A DNA stretch of 10,400 bases, taken from NCBI GenBank assembly GCA_900553705.1, contig USEK01000039.1, forward strand, positions 1-10,400. Reading direction: 5' to 3'. The notes under the pieces are model-generated. The model was not told the origin of the DNA, ran no database searches, and saw only the letters and a list, made by a program, of their open reading frames with translations. Positions 1 to 6,964 of the stretch are shown in pieces. Position 1 is the stretch's first letter; each line of letters starts with the position of its first letter. The stretch comes from an uncultured Collinsella sp. Lineage in GTDB: Bacteria > Actinomycetota > Coriobacteriia > Coriobacteriales > Coriobacteriaceae. The translations under genes were made by a program, and so were the position numbers.

Positions 1-49
1 ATCTACACTCGACTAGTCGTCGGCAGCGTCAGATGTGTATAAGAGACAG
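1..49 (+). other. Sequencing adapter (Nextera i5 side), not genomic
   Basis: These bases are library-construction sequence. Positions 1-8 match the end of the Illumina P5 arm, 9-16 (tcgactag) sit in the 8-nt i5 index slot, 17-30 are the Nextera read-1 primer part, and 31-49 are the 19-bp Tn5 mosaic end agatgtgtataagagacag. Translated in either direction the adapter gives well-known contaminant peptides (MCIRDS on plus, VSYTHLTLPT on minus), which would wrongly extend the hypA reading frame. Genomic sequence starts at 50. The mosaic end is from the tagmentation kit and does not mean that a Tn5 element is present. Confidence 0.98.
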
Positions 50-365
50 CCTCTTGGCCCTGCAGCAAATAGGTCTCGCCGCTACCGCAATGGGGACAGG
101 CCTTGCCGTGCTCGACCGTCGCGTAGTCGCAGCCACACGCCTCGCAATGTGTCACGGCCTCAACGGGCTCCACGATAAGCTCCGCACCCTCGGTGATGGG
201 CTTTTTATCTGCCGCCCAGCGCCAAGCGTCGAGTAGCAAGTCGGGAACGACGCCCGAGACCTCGCCCAGCAGCAGCGTGACGCTCGAAACGCGACGCACG
301 CCATTGGCGCGCGCCACGTTCTCGACATCGCGAATGATGTGATAGACGATTCCCAATTCATGCAA
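50..365 (-). CDS. hypA: Hydrogenase maturation nickel metallochaperone HypA (3' end missing)
   Basis: HypA delivers nickel, with HypB, to the large subunit of [NiFe] hydrogenases; it is a cytoplasmic Ni- and Zn-binding protein. The 105 visible residues begin MHELGIVYHI, with the Ni-ligand motif Met1-His2-Glu3 intact. A zinc-binding pair of CxxC motifs is at Cys74/Cys77 and Cys90/Cys93. The start is TTG at 365-363. It is chosen because HypA needs His at position 2 and because an AGAAAGGG ribosome site (373-380) lies 7 nt upstream; an in-frame ATG further up (455) would bury the His2 site inside a 30-residue extension. The family is usually about 113-120 residues, so roughly 10 are lost where the adapter begins. 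It lies downstream of, and on the same strand as, the large oxidoreductase, 96 nt away with an inverted repeat between. HypB and the hydrogenase itself are not in the window. The family call is firm. Confidence 0.95.
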
Positions 366-410
366 GGCGAAACCCTTTCTGCAGAGGTTGATTCGATGCA
401 AACTCAAAGC

Positions 411-446
411 AAGGGGACGACGAGATCTAGTCTGCGCCGTCCCCTT
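411..446 (-). repeat. Inverted repeat between the oxidoreductase gene and hypA; possible weak terminator
   Basis: A perfect 9-bp inverted repeat has arms aaggggacg (411-419) and cgtcccctt (438-446) around an 18-nt spacer. It lies just past the stop of the oxidoreductase gene, so on the minus strand it could be a transcript-end hairpin. The bases after the stem (GCTTTGAGTT) are only a poor U-tract, so termination may be partial, allowing read-through into hypA. The arms resemble those of the palindrome at 8497-8528, so it may instead be a copy of a small dispersed repeat. Confidence 0.5.
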
Positions 447-461
447 ACCCGCCATGGCTAC

Positions 462-3239
462 CTATTTACGACCAAATTTAATCTTGATGGCACGCTTTAG
501 AGCGTACTTGCCGAGGCTTGGGAGCTTTTGCTCGTATTTGACCATCGTGGAGCACTCGGGGCGGTCGCGATCCAGATGGATGGCGTCGAACGCGCACTTG
601 GTGGTGCACAGGCCGCAGCCGATGCACTTGTTGGGGTCGACGATCGAGGCACCGCAACCCAGGCAACGGGCGGTCTCGGCGCGCACCTGCTCTTCGGTAA
701 AGGTCTCGACGTACTCGCTAAACGGCGCAGCCTTCTCGCGCTCGCGGTCCACGTGGGCAACCTCGCGGCTCGCGTTGTCGTAGCTCTCGAGCACAACGTC
801 GTCGCGGTCGAGCGCGGTGTAGCGGCGCTGATTGCGGCCGATGGTGAGCGTGGAGCCCGGCTGCACAAAGCGATGGATGGACACCGCGGCCTCGTGGCCG
901 GCGGCGATAGCGTCGATGGCAAAGCTGGGGCCAGTGTAGACGTCACCACCCACAAAGATGTCGGGTTCGGCGGTCTGGTAAGTCTGGGGATCGGCAAGGG
1001 CGCCCTGGCCGCGGCCGAGCTCCACCTTGGAGCCAGCCAGCAGGTCGCCCCACACAATGGACTGGCCAATCGACATGACGACACGGTCGGCATCGACACG
1101 GCGCAGATCGTTCTCGTCGTACTCGGGCGCAAAACGGCCCTCGTCGTCAAAGACGCGCGTGCAGCGCTTGAAGGTGATACCGCACACACGACCGGCCTCG
1201 TCCAGGTGAATCTCCTTGGGGCCCCAGCCGCAGCTGATGTGAGCGCCGTCCTCAACGGCCTCGCGACGTTCTTCCTCGCTGGCGGGCATCTGGACCTCGC
1301 TCTCCAGGCAGAACATCTCAACGTGCCCAGAGCCCAGACGGCAGGCGTTGCGGGCAACGTCGATGGCCACGTTGCCGCCGCCCACCACAATGGTGCGGCC
1401 GGACAGGGTATCGATCTTGCCGCTGTTAACCTCGCGAAGGAAGTCGACGGCCACGGTCACGTCCACGGCATCCTCGCCCGGAATACCGGCAAGGCGGCCG
1501 CCCTGGCAGCCGATGGCCACGTAAAAGGCCTTAAAGCCCTGCGCGCGCAGCTCGTCGAGCGTCACATCACGACCGACCTCCACGCCATAGCGGAACTCGG
1601 CACCCATCAGGCGAATGATCTCGACCTCGGCCTCAATGACGTCCTTCTGCAGCTTAAAGCTGGGAATGCCGTAGGTGAGCATGCCGCCCGGGCGCTCGTT
1701 TTTCTCGAAGACGACGGGCTTGTAGCCCTTCTCGGCCAGATAGAAAGCGCAGGACAGGCCGGCCGGACCGGCACCGATGATGGCGATCTTCTGATCAAAG
1801 CCGCCAGCGCGCGTCGGCGTCACCACGGGCGGGACGTAGCGGGTCGCGGCATCCAGATCGCGCTGGGCGATGAACTTCTTGACCTCGTCGATGGCCACGG
1901 CGGCGTCCACACGGCCGCGGGTGCAGGCGTCCTCGCAGCGGCGGTTGCACACACGGCCGCAGATAGCGGGCAGCGGGTTCTCGCGCTTAATGAGTGCCAG
2001 CGCCTCGTCATAGCGACCCTGAGCCGCGAGCTTCAAATAGCCCTGAACGGCAACGTGCGCGGGGCAGGCCGTCTTGCAGGGAGCGGTGCCGGACTCATGC
2101 GTCTCGATGCGGTTGTCGTTGCGGTAGTTGGGCGACCACTTGGTGTGGTCCCACTTGGTGGCATCGGGCAGCTCCTGGCGCGGATACTCGGGCACGTGGC
2201 CGCCGGCCTTTTTGCTGCAGAGCTTCTGGCCGAGCTTGGCGGCACCGGCAGGGCACACCTCAACGCAGCGACCGCAGGCCACGCACTTGTCCTTCTCGAC
2301 CTTGGCGACATAGGCCGAGCGCGACAGGTTAGGCGTGTTGAACAGCTGCGAGGTGCGCAGGGCGTAGCATACGTTGACGTTGCAGTTGCAGATGGCGAAG
2401 ATCTTGTTCTCGCCGTCGATGTTGGTGATCTGGTGCACAAAGCCGTTGTCCTCGGCCTGGCGCAGGATGTCGTAAACCTCGTCACGGGTCACGTAATGGC
2501 CACGATCGGTCTCGACCACGTAGTCGGCCATATCGCCCACGGCGATGCACCAATCGGCCGGGTCGTCGGCGCAGCCCTCACCCATCACGCGACGGCTCGC
2601 GCGGCAGCTGCAGGTGCTGGCGGCATACTTGCCATCGTATTTGTCGAGCCAGTGCTCGATATGCTCAATAGGCACCGAGGTGCTCGCGGCATCGATGGCC
2701 TTCTCGACCGGAATGACGTGCATGCCGATACCGGCACCTCCGGGCGGCACCATCGGCGTAGCCTTGGACAGTGGGCCTTTGGATGCTTGCTCAAAGAACT
2801 TGGCGTAGACCGGGTGCTCCTCGAGCTGGCTCACGCGCATGTTGAGGAACTCAGCGGAACCGGGCACCAGCATGGGCAGCACCCACTGCTTGGCGCGCTC
2901 GGGGTTTTCCCAGTTGTACTCGAGCAGACCCGTGTAGCTCATGTCGTCGAGCATCTTCTCGATCTGGGCATCGGGCATGCCGGTGAGCTTGACCATCTCG
3001 GGCAGCGTATAGGGACGGCGCATCTTCATCTTGCAGAGCACTTCGGCTTGCTCGTCGGTTGCGGCCTCGGCAAACGACCAGTACTCGTAGCCCAGCAGCT
3101 CGTCGCGATGCAGCAGGCGGTTGGTGCAGTGCTCGCACAGTTTGACGATGGCCTCGCGCGGATGCTCCGGTATCGGCGGCACGAACTCCGCGCCGATATC
3201 GGGCTCGGTATAGCTAATCCCCGGTCCGTTGAGAATCAT
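462..3239 (-). CDS. Multi-cluster ferredoxin / FAD-NAD(P)H oxidoreductase (GltD-like core), 925 aa
   Basis: Predicted cytoplasmic electron-transfer enzyme that passes electrons between NAD(P)H, FAD and several [4Fe-4S] clusters; the physiological partner is unknown. Residues about 30-115 carry a Cys pair (LCEHC) and a winged-helix-like stretch. Residues 200-295 hold a Cys-rich module (CSCR at 210-213, C223, C231, CNCNVNVC at 284-291). A ferredoxin motif CVACGRCVEVCP uses C319, C322, C325 and C329. From about 385 the protein follows the GltD family: Cys pairs C388/C392 and C427/C431/C435/C439, FAD site GAGPAG at 489-494, and NAD(P) site VVGGGNVA at 618-625. A C-terminal ferredoxin part (C859, C862, C872, C875, C878, C882) ends it. 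GltD alone is about 470 residues, so this protein is about double. The start ATG at 3239 follows an AGAAGGGA ribosome site; an upstream in-frame ATG (3338) would run through the operators. No glutamate synthase large subunit is adjacent, so a plain GltD role is not supported. Confidence 0.88.
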   Translation of the reverse strand: MILNGPGISYTEPDIGAEFVPPIPEHPREAIVKLCEHCTNRLLHRDELLGYEYWSFAEAATDEQAEVLCKMKMRRPYTLPEMVKLTGMPDAQIEKMLDDMSYTGLLEYNWENPERAKQWVLPMLVPGSAEFLNMRVSQLEEHPVYAKFFEQASKGPLSKATPMVPPGGAGIGMHVIPVEKAIDAASTSVPIEHIEHWLDKYDGKYAASTCSCRASRRVMGEGCADDPADWCIAVGDMADYVVETDRGHYVTRDEVYDILRQAEDNGFVHQITNIDGENKIFAICNCNVNVCYALRTSQLFNTPNLSRSAYVAKVEKDKCVACGRCVEVCPAGAAKLGQKLCSKKAGGHVPEYPRQELPDATKWDHTKWSPNYRNDNRIETHESGTAPCKTACPAHVAVQGYLKLAAQGRYDEALALIKRENPLPAICGRVCNRRCEDACTRGRVDAAVAIDEVKKFIAQRDLDAATRYVPPVVTPTRAGGFDQKIAIIGAGPAGLSCAFYLAEKGYKPVVFEKNERPGGMLTYGIPSFKLQKDVIEAEVEIIRLMGAEFRYGVEVGRDVTLDELRAQGFKAFYVAIGCQGGRLAGIPGEDAVDVTVAVDFLREVNSGKIDTLSGRTIVVGGGNVAIDVARNACRLGSGHVEMFCLESEVQMPASEEERREAVEDGAHISCGWGPKEIHLDEAGRVCGITFKRCTRVFDDEGRFAPEYDENDLRRVDADRVVMSIGQSIVWGDLLAGSKVELGRGQGALADPQTYQTAEPDIFVGGDVYTGPSFAIDAIAAGHEAAVSIHRFVQPGSTLTIGRNQRRYTALDRDDVVLESYDNASREVAHVDREREKAAPFSEYVETFTEEQVRAETARCLGCGASIVDPNKCIGCGLCTTKCAFDAIHLDRDRPECSTMVKYEQKLPSLGKYALKRAIKIKFGRK

Positions 3240-3427
3240 GGTTGTCCCTTCTCTTGCCACAGCCCGGCGAGACCGCGGCGCCCCTCTTTTTTGCAGGCCG
3301 GACATGCCCCCATGCCGTTCACCCGCCATTATTGACATTGTGTCAAAAATAGTATTGACGAACCGTCAACAATATTCAAGACTGTTAGGCGAACGGTCAG
3401 GCAAAAGAGGATGAAAGGCGGCAAAAC
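3240..3427. promoter_or_regulatory. Divergent control region with palindromic operators
   Basis: The region lies between the oxidoreductase (minus) and the TetR regulator (plus). Two perfect 6-3-6 palindromes are visible: TTGACA-ttg-TGTCAA at 3332-3346 and TTGACG-aac-CGTCAA at 3355-3369, centres 23 bp apart. A third, imperfect relative (TTAGGCGAACGGTCAG, 3385-3400) shares the CGAAC core and a GTCA half. On the minus strand a TACTAT box (3349-3354) could be a -10, with TTGAAT (3374-3379) as a poor -35 at a long 19-bp spacing. The second palindrome would then sit exactly between the boxes, where a bound repressor would block the oxidoreductase promoter. No convincing -10 box was found for the plus strand. 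The stretch is AT-rich against its surroundings. The TetR-family protein encoded next door is the natural binder, by inference. Confidence 0.7.
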
Positions 3428-4090
3428 ATGGGCGACAACACAGCAGATACCTCTGTGGTCGATGCCGTCCCCGCATCCGATAGCGCGGCAAAGCGCCTGA
3501 CGGGCGACGAACGCCGTCGCGAGATCCTCGATGCCGTGCGCACCGTGAGCTCCGAGCTGGGCGTGTCTCATCTTTCGGTATCGGCCGTGACCAAGCGAGC
3601 CGGCTGCACGCGCTCGCTGTTCTACCACTACTTCGCCGACATGGACGCCGCCGTCACCGCTGTCATGGACGAGGCAATCGACGGTTTTATCTCCGAGCTC
3701 GAGCAGTGGAACGCCGGCCGCACCGTCGGTGATATCGAAGGCGCGCTCGACACCGTCGCCCCGCTCTTTAAGCGTCTGGTCGTGAGCGGCCACGAGCTGC
3801 CGAGCACGCTCACCTCGAGCAGCGGTGCGCTCTACGGCGGCTTTTTGCACAACGTGGTCCAGCGCGTGGCGCAGTATATCTGCGACACCACCGTGGTGGA
3901 TTTTGTCGCCCATCATGAGCTACGCATCGACCATGTCTACGAGACGTTCTACACCCTCATCATGGGGTTGTTGATGTATATCCGCACACACCCCGATGTG
4001 CCCGACGAGACGGTCAAGGAAATCATCGCCTCGACACTCCACATCGAGGGCTATACCGCCAAGTATCCGGAGCGCAAGCCCCAGAACTGA
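3428..4090 (+). CDS. TetR/AcrR-family transcriptional regulator, 220 aa
   Basis: Predicted DNA-binding dimer with an N-terminal helix-turn-helix and an alpha-helical ligand or dimer domain. After a roughly 24-residue leader, residues 27-72 form the TetR DNA-binding domain: RRREILDAV (helix 1), LSVSAVTKRAGCTRSLFYHYF (helix-turn-helix, about 49-69), then DMDAAVTAVMDEA. The C-terminal 145 residues show no named ligand domain that I recognise. Start ATG 3428 follows a purine-rich site (AAAGGCGG); an overlapping ATG at 3411 is out of frame. The gene sits beside two 15-bp palindromes and is followed, 63 nt on, by the membrane-protein gene on the same strand. It is therefore a good candidate to control itself, that gene and the divergent oxidoreductase. 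Whether it represses or activates, and what it senses, cannot be read from the sequence. Confidence 0.9.
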   Translation: MGDNTADTSVVDAVPASDSAAKRLTGDERRREILDAVRTVSSELGVSHLSVSAVTKRAGCTRSLFYHYFADMDAAVTAVMDEAIDGFISELEQWNAGRTVGDIEGALDTVAPLFKRLVVSGHELPSTLTSSSGALYGGFLHNVVQRVAQYICDTTVVDFVAHHELRIDHVYETFYTLIMGLLMYIRTHPDVPDETVKEIIASTLHIEGYTAKYPERKPQN

Positions 4091-4153
4091 CGACATTTGG
4101 CCAAACTGCCCGCGATCAGAAGAGGGGCCGCGGGCGTGTGAAAGGAGAGCAGC

Positions 4154-5161
4154 ATGCTGTTCGATGTTTGGGGTAGCAATACCCTTATCCACTGGGCAGG
4201 CTGGGCCATGGTCTTTATTGGCCTGATCGTGCTCAACGAGGTCGGCCGCCGCACTAAGCTGGGCGCGGCAATCATCTTTGGCGTGGCCCCGCTGGCCATG
4301 ACCATCTACTGCGTCGCCATCGCCATCGGCGTTTCGCAGGGTGCCGAGTGGGCGCTCACCAACCCCACCCACGTGTACCAGAACAGCTGGTTCCACTACG
4401 CCAAGGTATACGCGGCGCTGGCCGGTTGCTGGGGCTTCATTGCCATTAAGTACCAGTGGGGGAAGATCGGCAAGGCGCATTGGTTCCGCGCATGGCCGTT
4501 TGTGATCGTCGCCATCAACATCATGATCGCCGTCGTGTCCGACTTCGAGAGCGCCTATCACTTCTTTGTCCTGGGCCAATCCACTTGGGTCACCTCCGAA
4601 GGTGCTACGCAGCTGGCCGGCTGGAACAACGTGTTCAACGGCATCGCCGGTCTCATCAACATCTTCTGCATGACCGGTTGGTGGAGCGTCTACGCCTCCG
4701 AGGACAAGACCGATATGCTGTGGCCCGACATGACCTGGGTCTACATCATCGCCTACGATATCTGGAACTTCTGCTACACCTACAACTGCCTGCCCACCCA
4801 CTCCTGGTTCTGCGGCTTTGCGCTGCTGCTGGCGCCCACCGTCGCCGCCTTTATCTGGAACAAGGGCGGCTGGATCCAGAACCGCGCCTTTACGCTGGCT
4901 ATTTGGTGCATGTTTGCCCAGGTATTCCCCTACTTCCAGGAGGAGTCCATCTTTGTGACCCACTCCACGCTCGACCCCGGCGCCGCTACCGCGGTCTCGA
5001 TCGCCGCACTGGTCGCCAACGTCGCCGCGATCATCTACATCGCCTACCGCGCCAAGAAGCTCGGCCGCAATCCCTACAAGCAGGATGTCTTTGAGGGCAC
5101 CAGCGATTGGGAGAAGGCTACCGCTCGCCGCGCCAAGGTGGATTACGCACACGCCGAGTAA
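4154..5161 (+). CDS. Polytopic membrane protein, DUF5692-like, 335 aa
   Basis: Integral inner-membrane protein of unknown function; the DUF5692 name comes from my recognition of its N-terminal and central motifs and needs a domain search. Nine hydrophobic segments are visible, at about 11-29, 37-60, 83-99, 113-130, 155-175, 193-212, 219-235, 245-261 and 277-298, followed by a charged C-terminal tail of about 35 residues. It is unusually rich in Trp and Tyr, for example TGWWSVY (174-180) and YDIWNFCYTYNCLP (201-214). That stretch holds a buried Asp202 and Cys residues that might line a substrate path. No transporter or enzyme motif that I know is present. The start ATG at 4154 has a near-ideal ribosome site (AAAGGAG, 6 nt upstream). 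It follows the TetR gene closely and ends at a strong terminator, so the two form a likely two-gene operon. Confidence 0.85.
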   Translation: MLFDVWGSNTLIHWAGWAMVFIGLIVLNEVGRRTKLGAAIIFGVAPLAMTIYCVAIAIGVSQGAEWALTNPTHVYQNSWFHYAKVYAALAGCWGFIAIKYQWGKIGKAHWFRAWPFVIVAINIMIAVVSDFESAYHFFVLGQSTWVTSEGATQLAGWNNVFNGIAGLINIFCMTGWWSVYASEDKTDMLWPDMTWVYIIAYDIWNFCYTYNCLPTHSWFCGFALLLAPTVAAFIWNKGGWIQNRAFTLAIWCMFAQVFPYFQEESIFVTHSTLDPGAATAVSIAALVANVAAIIYIAYRAKKLGRNPYKQDVFEGTSDWEKATARRAKVDYAHAE

Positions 5162-5232
5162 CGCGCCCGGCGCAGACATCGCTTGAGCACGAAGCAGCAT
5201 AGCCGGCTCCGCGCAACTCAACGCATTGTAGA

Positions 5233-5272
5233 GCCCCCGGAATGTGATTCGTTCGCGTTCCGGGGGCCTTTT
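5233..5272 (+). terminator. Rho-independent terminator after the TetR/DUF5692 operon
   Basis: A perfect 10-bp stem, gcccccggaa (5233-5242) with ttccgggggc (5258-5267), extends inward by four more pairs including two G-T wobbles. This leaves a 7-nt loop (5247-5253), followed by ctttt (5268-5272). It lies about 70 nt past the membrane-protein stop and isolates that operon from the next gene. Confidence 0.93.
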
Positions 5273-5337
5273 GCCGCCGCGAGGATGCGGCCGAACGATG
5301 CGCTCAGGTTAAATCGGATCTTATATTTCGCACGCGC

Positions 5338-5365
5338 TTTATATGGCTCCATTTTTGGGTACAGT
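5338..5365 (+). promoter_or_regulatory. Possible sigma-70-type promoter for the surface-protein gene
   Basis: TTTATA (5338-5343) as -35 and TACAGT (5360-5365) as -10 are separated by 16 bp. They would start transcription about 20 nt before the ATG at 5395, leaving room for the GGGGGA ribosome site at about 5386-5391. The match is only moderate. The rest of the 5273-5394 leader shows nothing else I can support. Confidence 0.3.
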
Positions 5366-5394
5366 GTTGTCCCGATATTGAGCTTGGGGGATGT

Positions 5395-6891
5395 ATGAAT
5401 GATGAGACGATGGGCCAAGAGGATGCGGCCCAAGATGCAGAAGCTTGCGCTGAGGCCTTGGAGAGCTTAGACCGGATTTCACTCGATGAGATTGCGTTTG
5501 ACGATTCGGGCGTTGATGTGCAGGATGAGCCGGAAACCGAGGCGCAATCCGATAATCAGGATGCAGGCGACGTTGAGCCTGCCGAGGATGAGGCAGATCA
5601 CGAAGGCACCGAAAGCGAGGCCGGCAACCAGCCCGAATCCGACACGGGCGAGGAAACCGTCTTGCTCGACAGCTTGCCGGCCGAGGATTCGCTGACCCGC
5701 GAGCTCCCCGGCCTGGGCTCTGCGCCTGCCGTGGACGAGACCATCGCCATGGGCGATATCCCCCTACCGTCTGTTCCTTCGGCACATGAGGCCGAGGCCC
5801 GTCATCGTAAAATGCCGCCCAAGCGCCGCAACCTGATGGTTGCCGGCGTTGTGGCCGTCGCGCTCGTCGCCGGCGGCGCAGGCTATGCTGCCTGGAACGG
5901 ATATCAGCAAGAGCAGGCTGCCGCTGTCGCCGCCAATGCCCACACGATGATGTCAGTGCAGATTGGCGTGCATGCCGCGGGCCTCGACTGTTCCACTGGC
6001 TCCAAGATTCCCGTACAGGTGAGCGGTCAGGATTCTGACGGCTCCTCCGTGAGCGAAACGCTCTATGTTGACGAGCACGGCCGCGGCATCAAACTGCTGC
6101 CCGGCGATTACACGCTCTCCATCGCTGCCTCCCCCATCGCGGCCGACGGCACCATCTATACCGTCCCGACCACCAAGACGCAGGTCACCGTTAAGAGCGA
6201 TGGACAGGATTTAAGTGCCCAGGCCACCTTTAAGCTCAAGGTGCCTTCGGCCGACACGGTGACTGACGACCAGATCGATGCCGCCGCCAAGTATGCCGAG
6301 GAGGGCGGTGCGAGCTCCGCCGCGGCTGCCAAAGTGCTCCAGCAGGCAGCAACCGCGCGGCGCGACGCCGCCGTCAATGCCGTGAGCGCGCAAAAGGCAC
6401 AGGCGTCCCGTGATGCTGACGCTCGCCACAAGGCAACCGACCTCTACCAGCTCGATATTCCCGTCGAGTGGTACGGCAAGGTCGCAACTTGGCAAAACGG
6501 AAGCACGCTATGCATCTATCTGGGCGACGACGCCAATACGCCGCTCGTGACGCTCGTCGCGGTGCGCGAGGGCGAGAGCTTTACGCCCGATGAAGGCGAT
6601 ACGGTTTTGGGTGCGGCCAATCTAGGCAACGGTTATACCGTCTACGCCAGCGGCCCCGTCTATCCGTACGTGGTGCCCCAGACCATCAACGGGCGGACGC
6701 AGAATCCCGTGTCGACCTACCCCATGGATACGGCCATTGAGCTTGTCGAGCTGACGACCGGCAACCGCTATACGTATAGCCAGATCAAGAACGACCTGGT
6801 GGGTAAAGACGGCAAGGCCGATGGTGCCACTAAGCTCGAAACCGACTACCTCGCGCAGATCCTGCTGCCGAGTATCAAAGCCCAGGACTAG
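5395..6891 (+). CDS. Single-pass membrane protein with acidic cytoplasmic tail and extracytoplasmic domains, 498 aa
   Basis: Function unknown. Residues 1-138 are low-complexity and strongly acidic (Asp/Glu with Ala, Gly, Pro), probably disordered and cytoplasmic. A basic stop (RHRKMPPKRR, 136-145) precedes one membrane helix at about 147-167, so the bulk faces outward (type II topology). Residues about 184-282 alternate like a beta-sandwich with a PGDYTLSI strand (236-243), reminiscent of prealbumin/carboxypeptidase-regulatory-like folds. Residues 291-347 are Ala/Gln-rich and helical. The C-terminal part (about 350-498) begins YQLDIPVEWYGKV, a pattern I associate with surface domains of Coriobacteriia, where a Trp-Tyr-Gly-Lys-Val strand opens the fold; that link is from memory. 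The start ATG at 5395 is preceded by GGGGGA. No sortase signal or lipobox is present. It is monocistronic, after one terminator and convergent with the next gene. Confidence 0.82.
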   Translation: MNDETMGQEDAAQDAEACAEALESLDRISLDEIAFDDSGVDVQDEPETEAQSDNQDAGDVEPAEDEADHEGTESEAGNQPESDTGEETVLLDSLPAEDSLTRELPGLGSAPAVDETIAMGDIPLPSVPSAHEAEARHRKMPPKRRNLMVAGVVAVALVAGGAGYAAWNGYQQEQAAAVAANAHTMMSVQIGVHAAGLDCSTGSKIPVQVSGQDSDGSSVSETLYVDEHGRGIKLLPGDYTLSIAASPIAADGTIYTVPTTKTQVTVKSDGQDLSAQATFKLKVPSADTVTDDQIDAAAKYAEEGGASSAAAAKVLQQAATARRDAAVNAVSAQKAQASRDADARHKATDLYQLDIPVEWYGKVATWQNGSTLCIYLGDDANTPLVTLVAVREGESFTPDEGDTVLGAANLGNGYTVYASGPVYPYVVPQTINGRTQNPVSTYPMDTAIELVELTTGNRYTYSQIKNDLVGKDGKADGATKLETDYLAQILLPSIKAQD

Positions 6892-6964
6892 CCTGGCGCA
6901 GCAAGGTGCTCCCCAACCGTGATGAAGGAGCCAGGAGGTCCTGACCCCACAGGCCCATAGATGA

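Noticed and set aside
31..49. Tn5 mosaic end, which could be read as a transposon end
   Set aside because: It is continuous with Nextera primer and index sequence, so it is library adapter. There is no transposase or target duplication.
528..3335. Open frame of 935 codons on the plus strand, fully opposite the oxidoreductase gene
   Set aside because: It mirrors the codon phase of the minus-strand gene, is rich in Ala/Gly/Val/Leu/His/Asp with no recognisable domain, and exists because stops are rare in this phase of GC-rich DNA. The minus-strand product has many cofactor motifs.
3920..5221. Open frame of 433 codons on the minus strand opposite tetR and the DUF5692 gene
   Set aside because: It spans two well-supported plus-strand genes and their intergenic gap, has no domain or ribosome site, and reads as low-complexity shadow coding.
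5391..5402. Tiny upstream frame ATG TAT GAA TGA overlapping the surface-protein start
   Set aside because: Three codons overlapping the true start by chance of sequence; the ribosome site serves the ATG at 5395 equally well and there is no sign of conserved regulation.
6892..6935. CCTGGC (6892-6897) and GCCAGG (6930-6935) as a convergent-gene terminator
   Set aside because: The stem is only 6 bp with a 32-nt loop, and no T-tract follows on either strand. Nothing else in this 73-bp gap is convincing.
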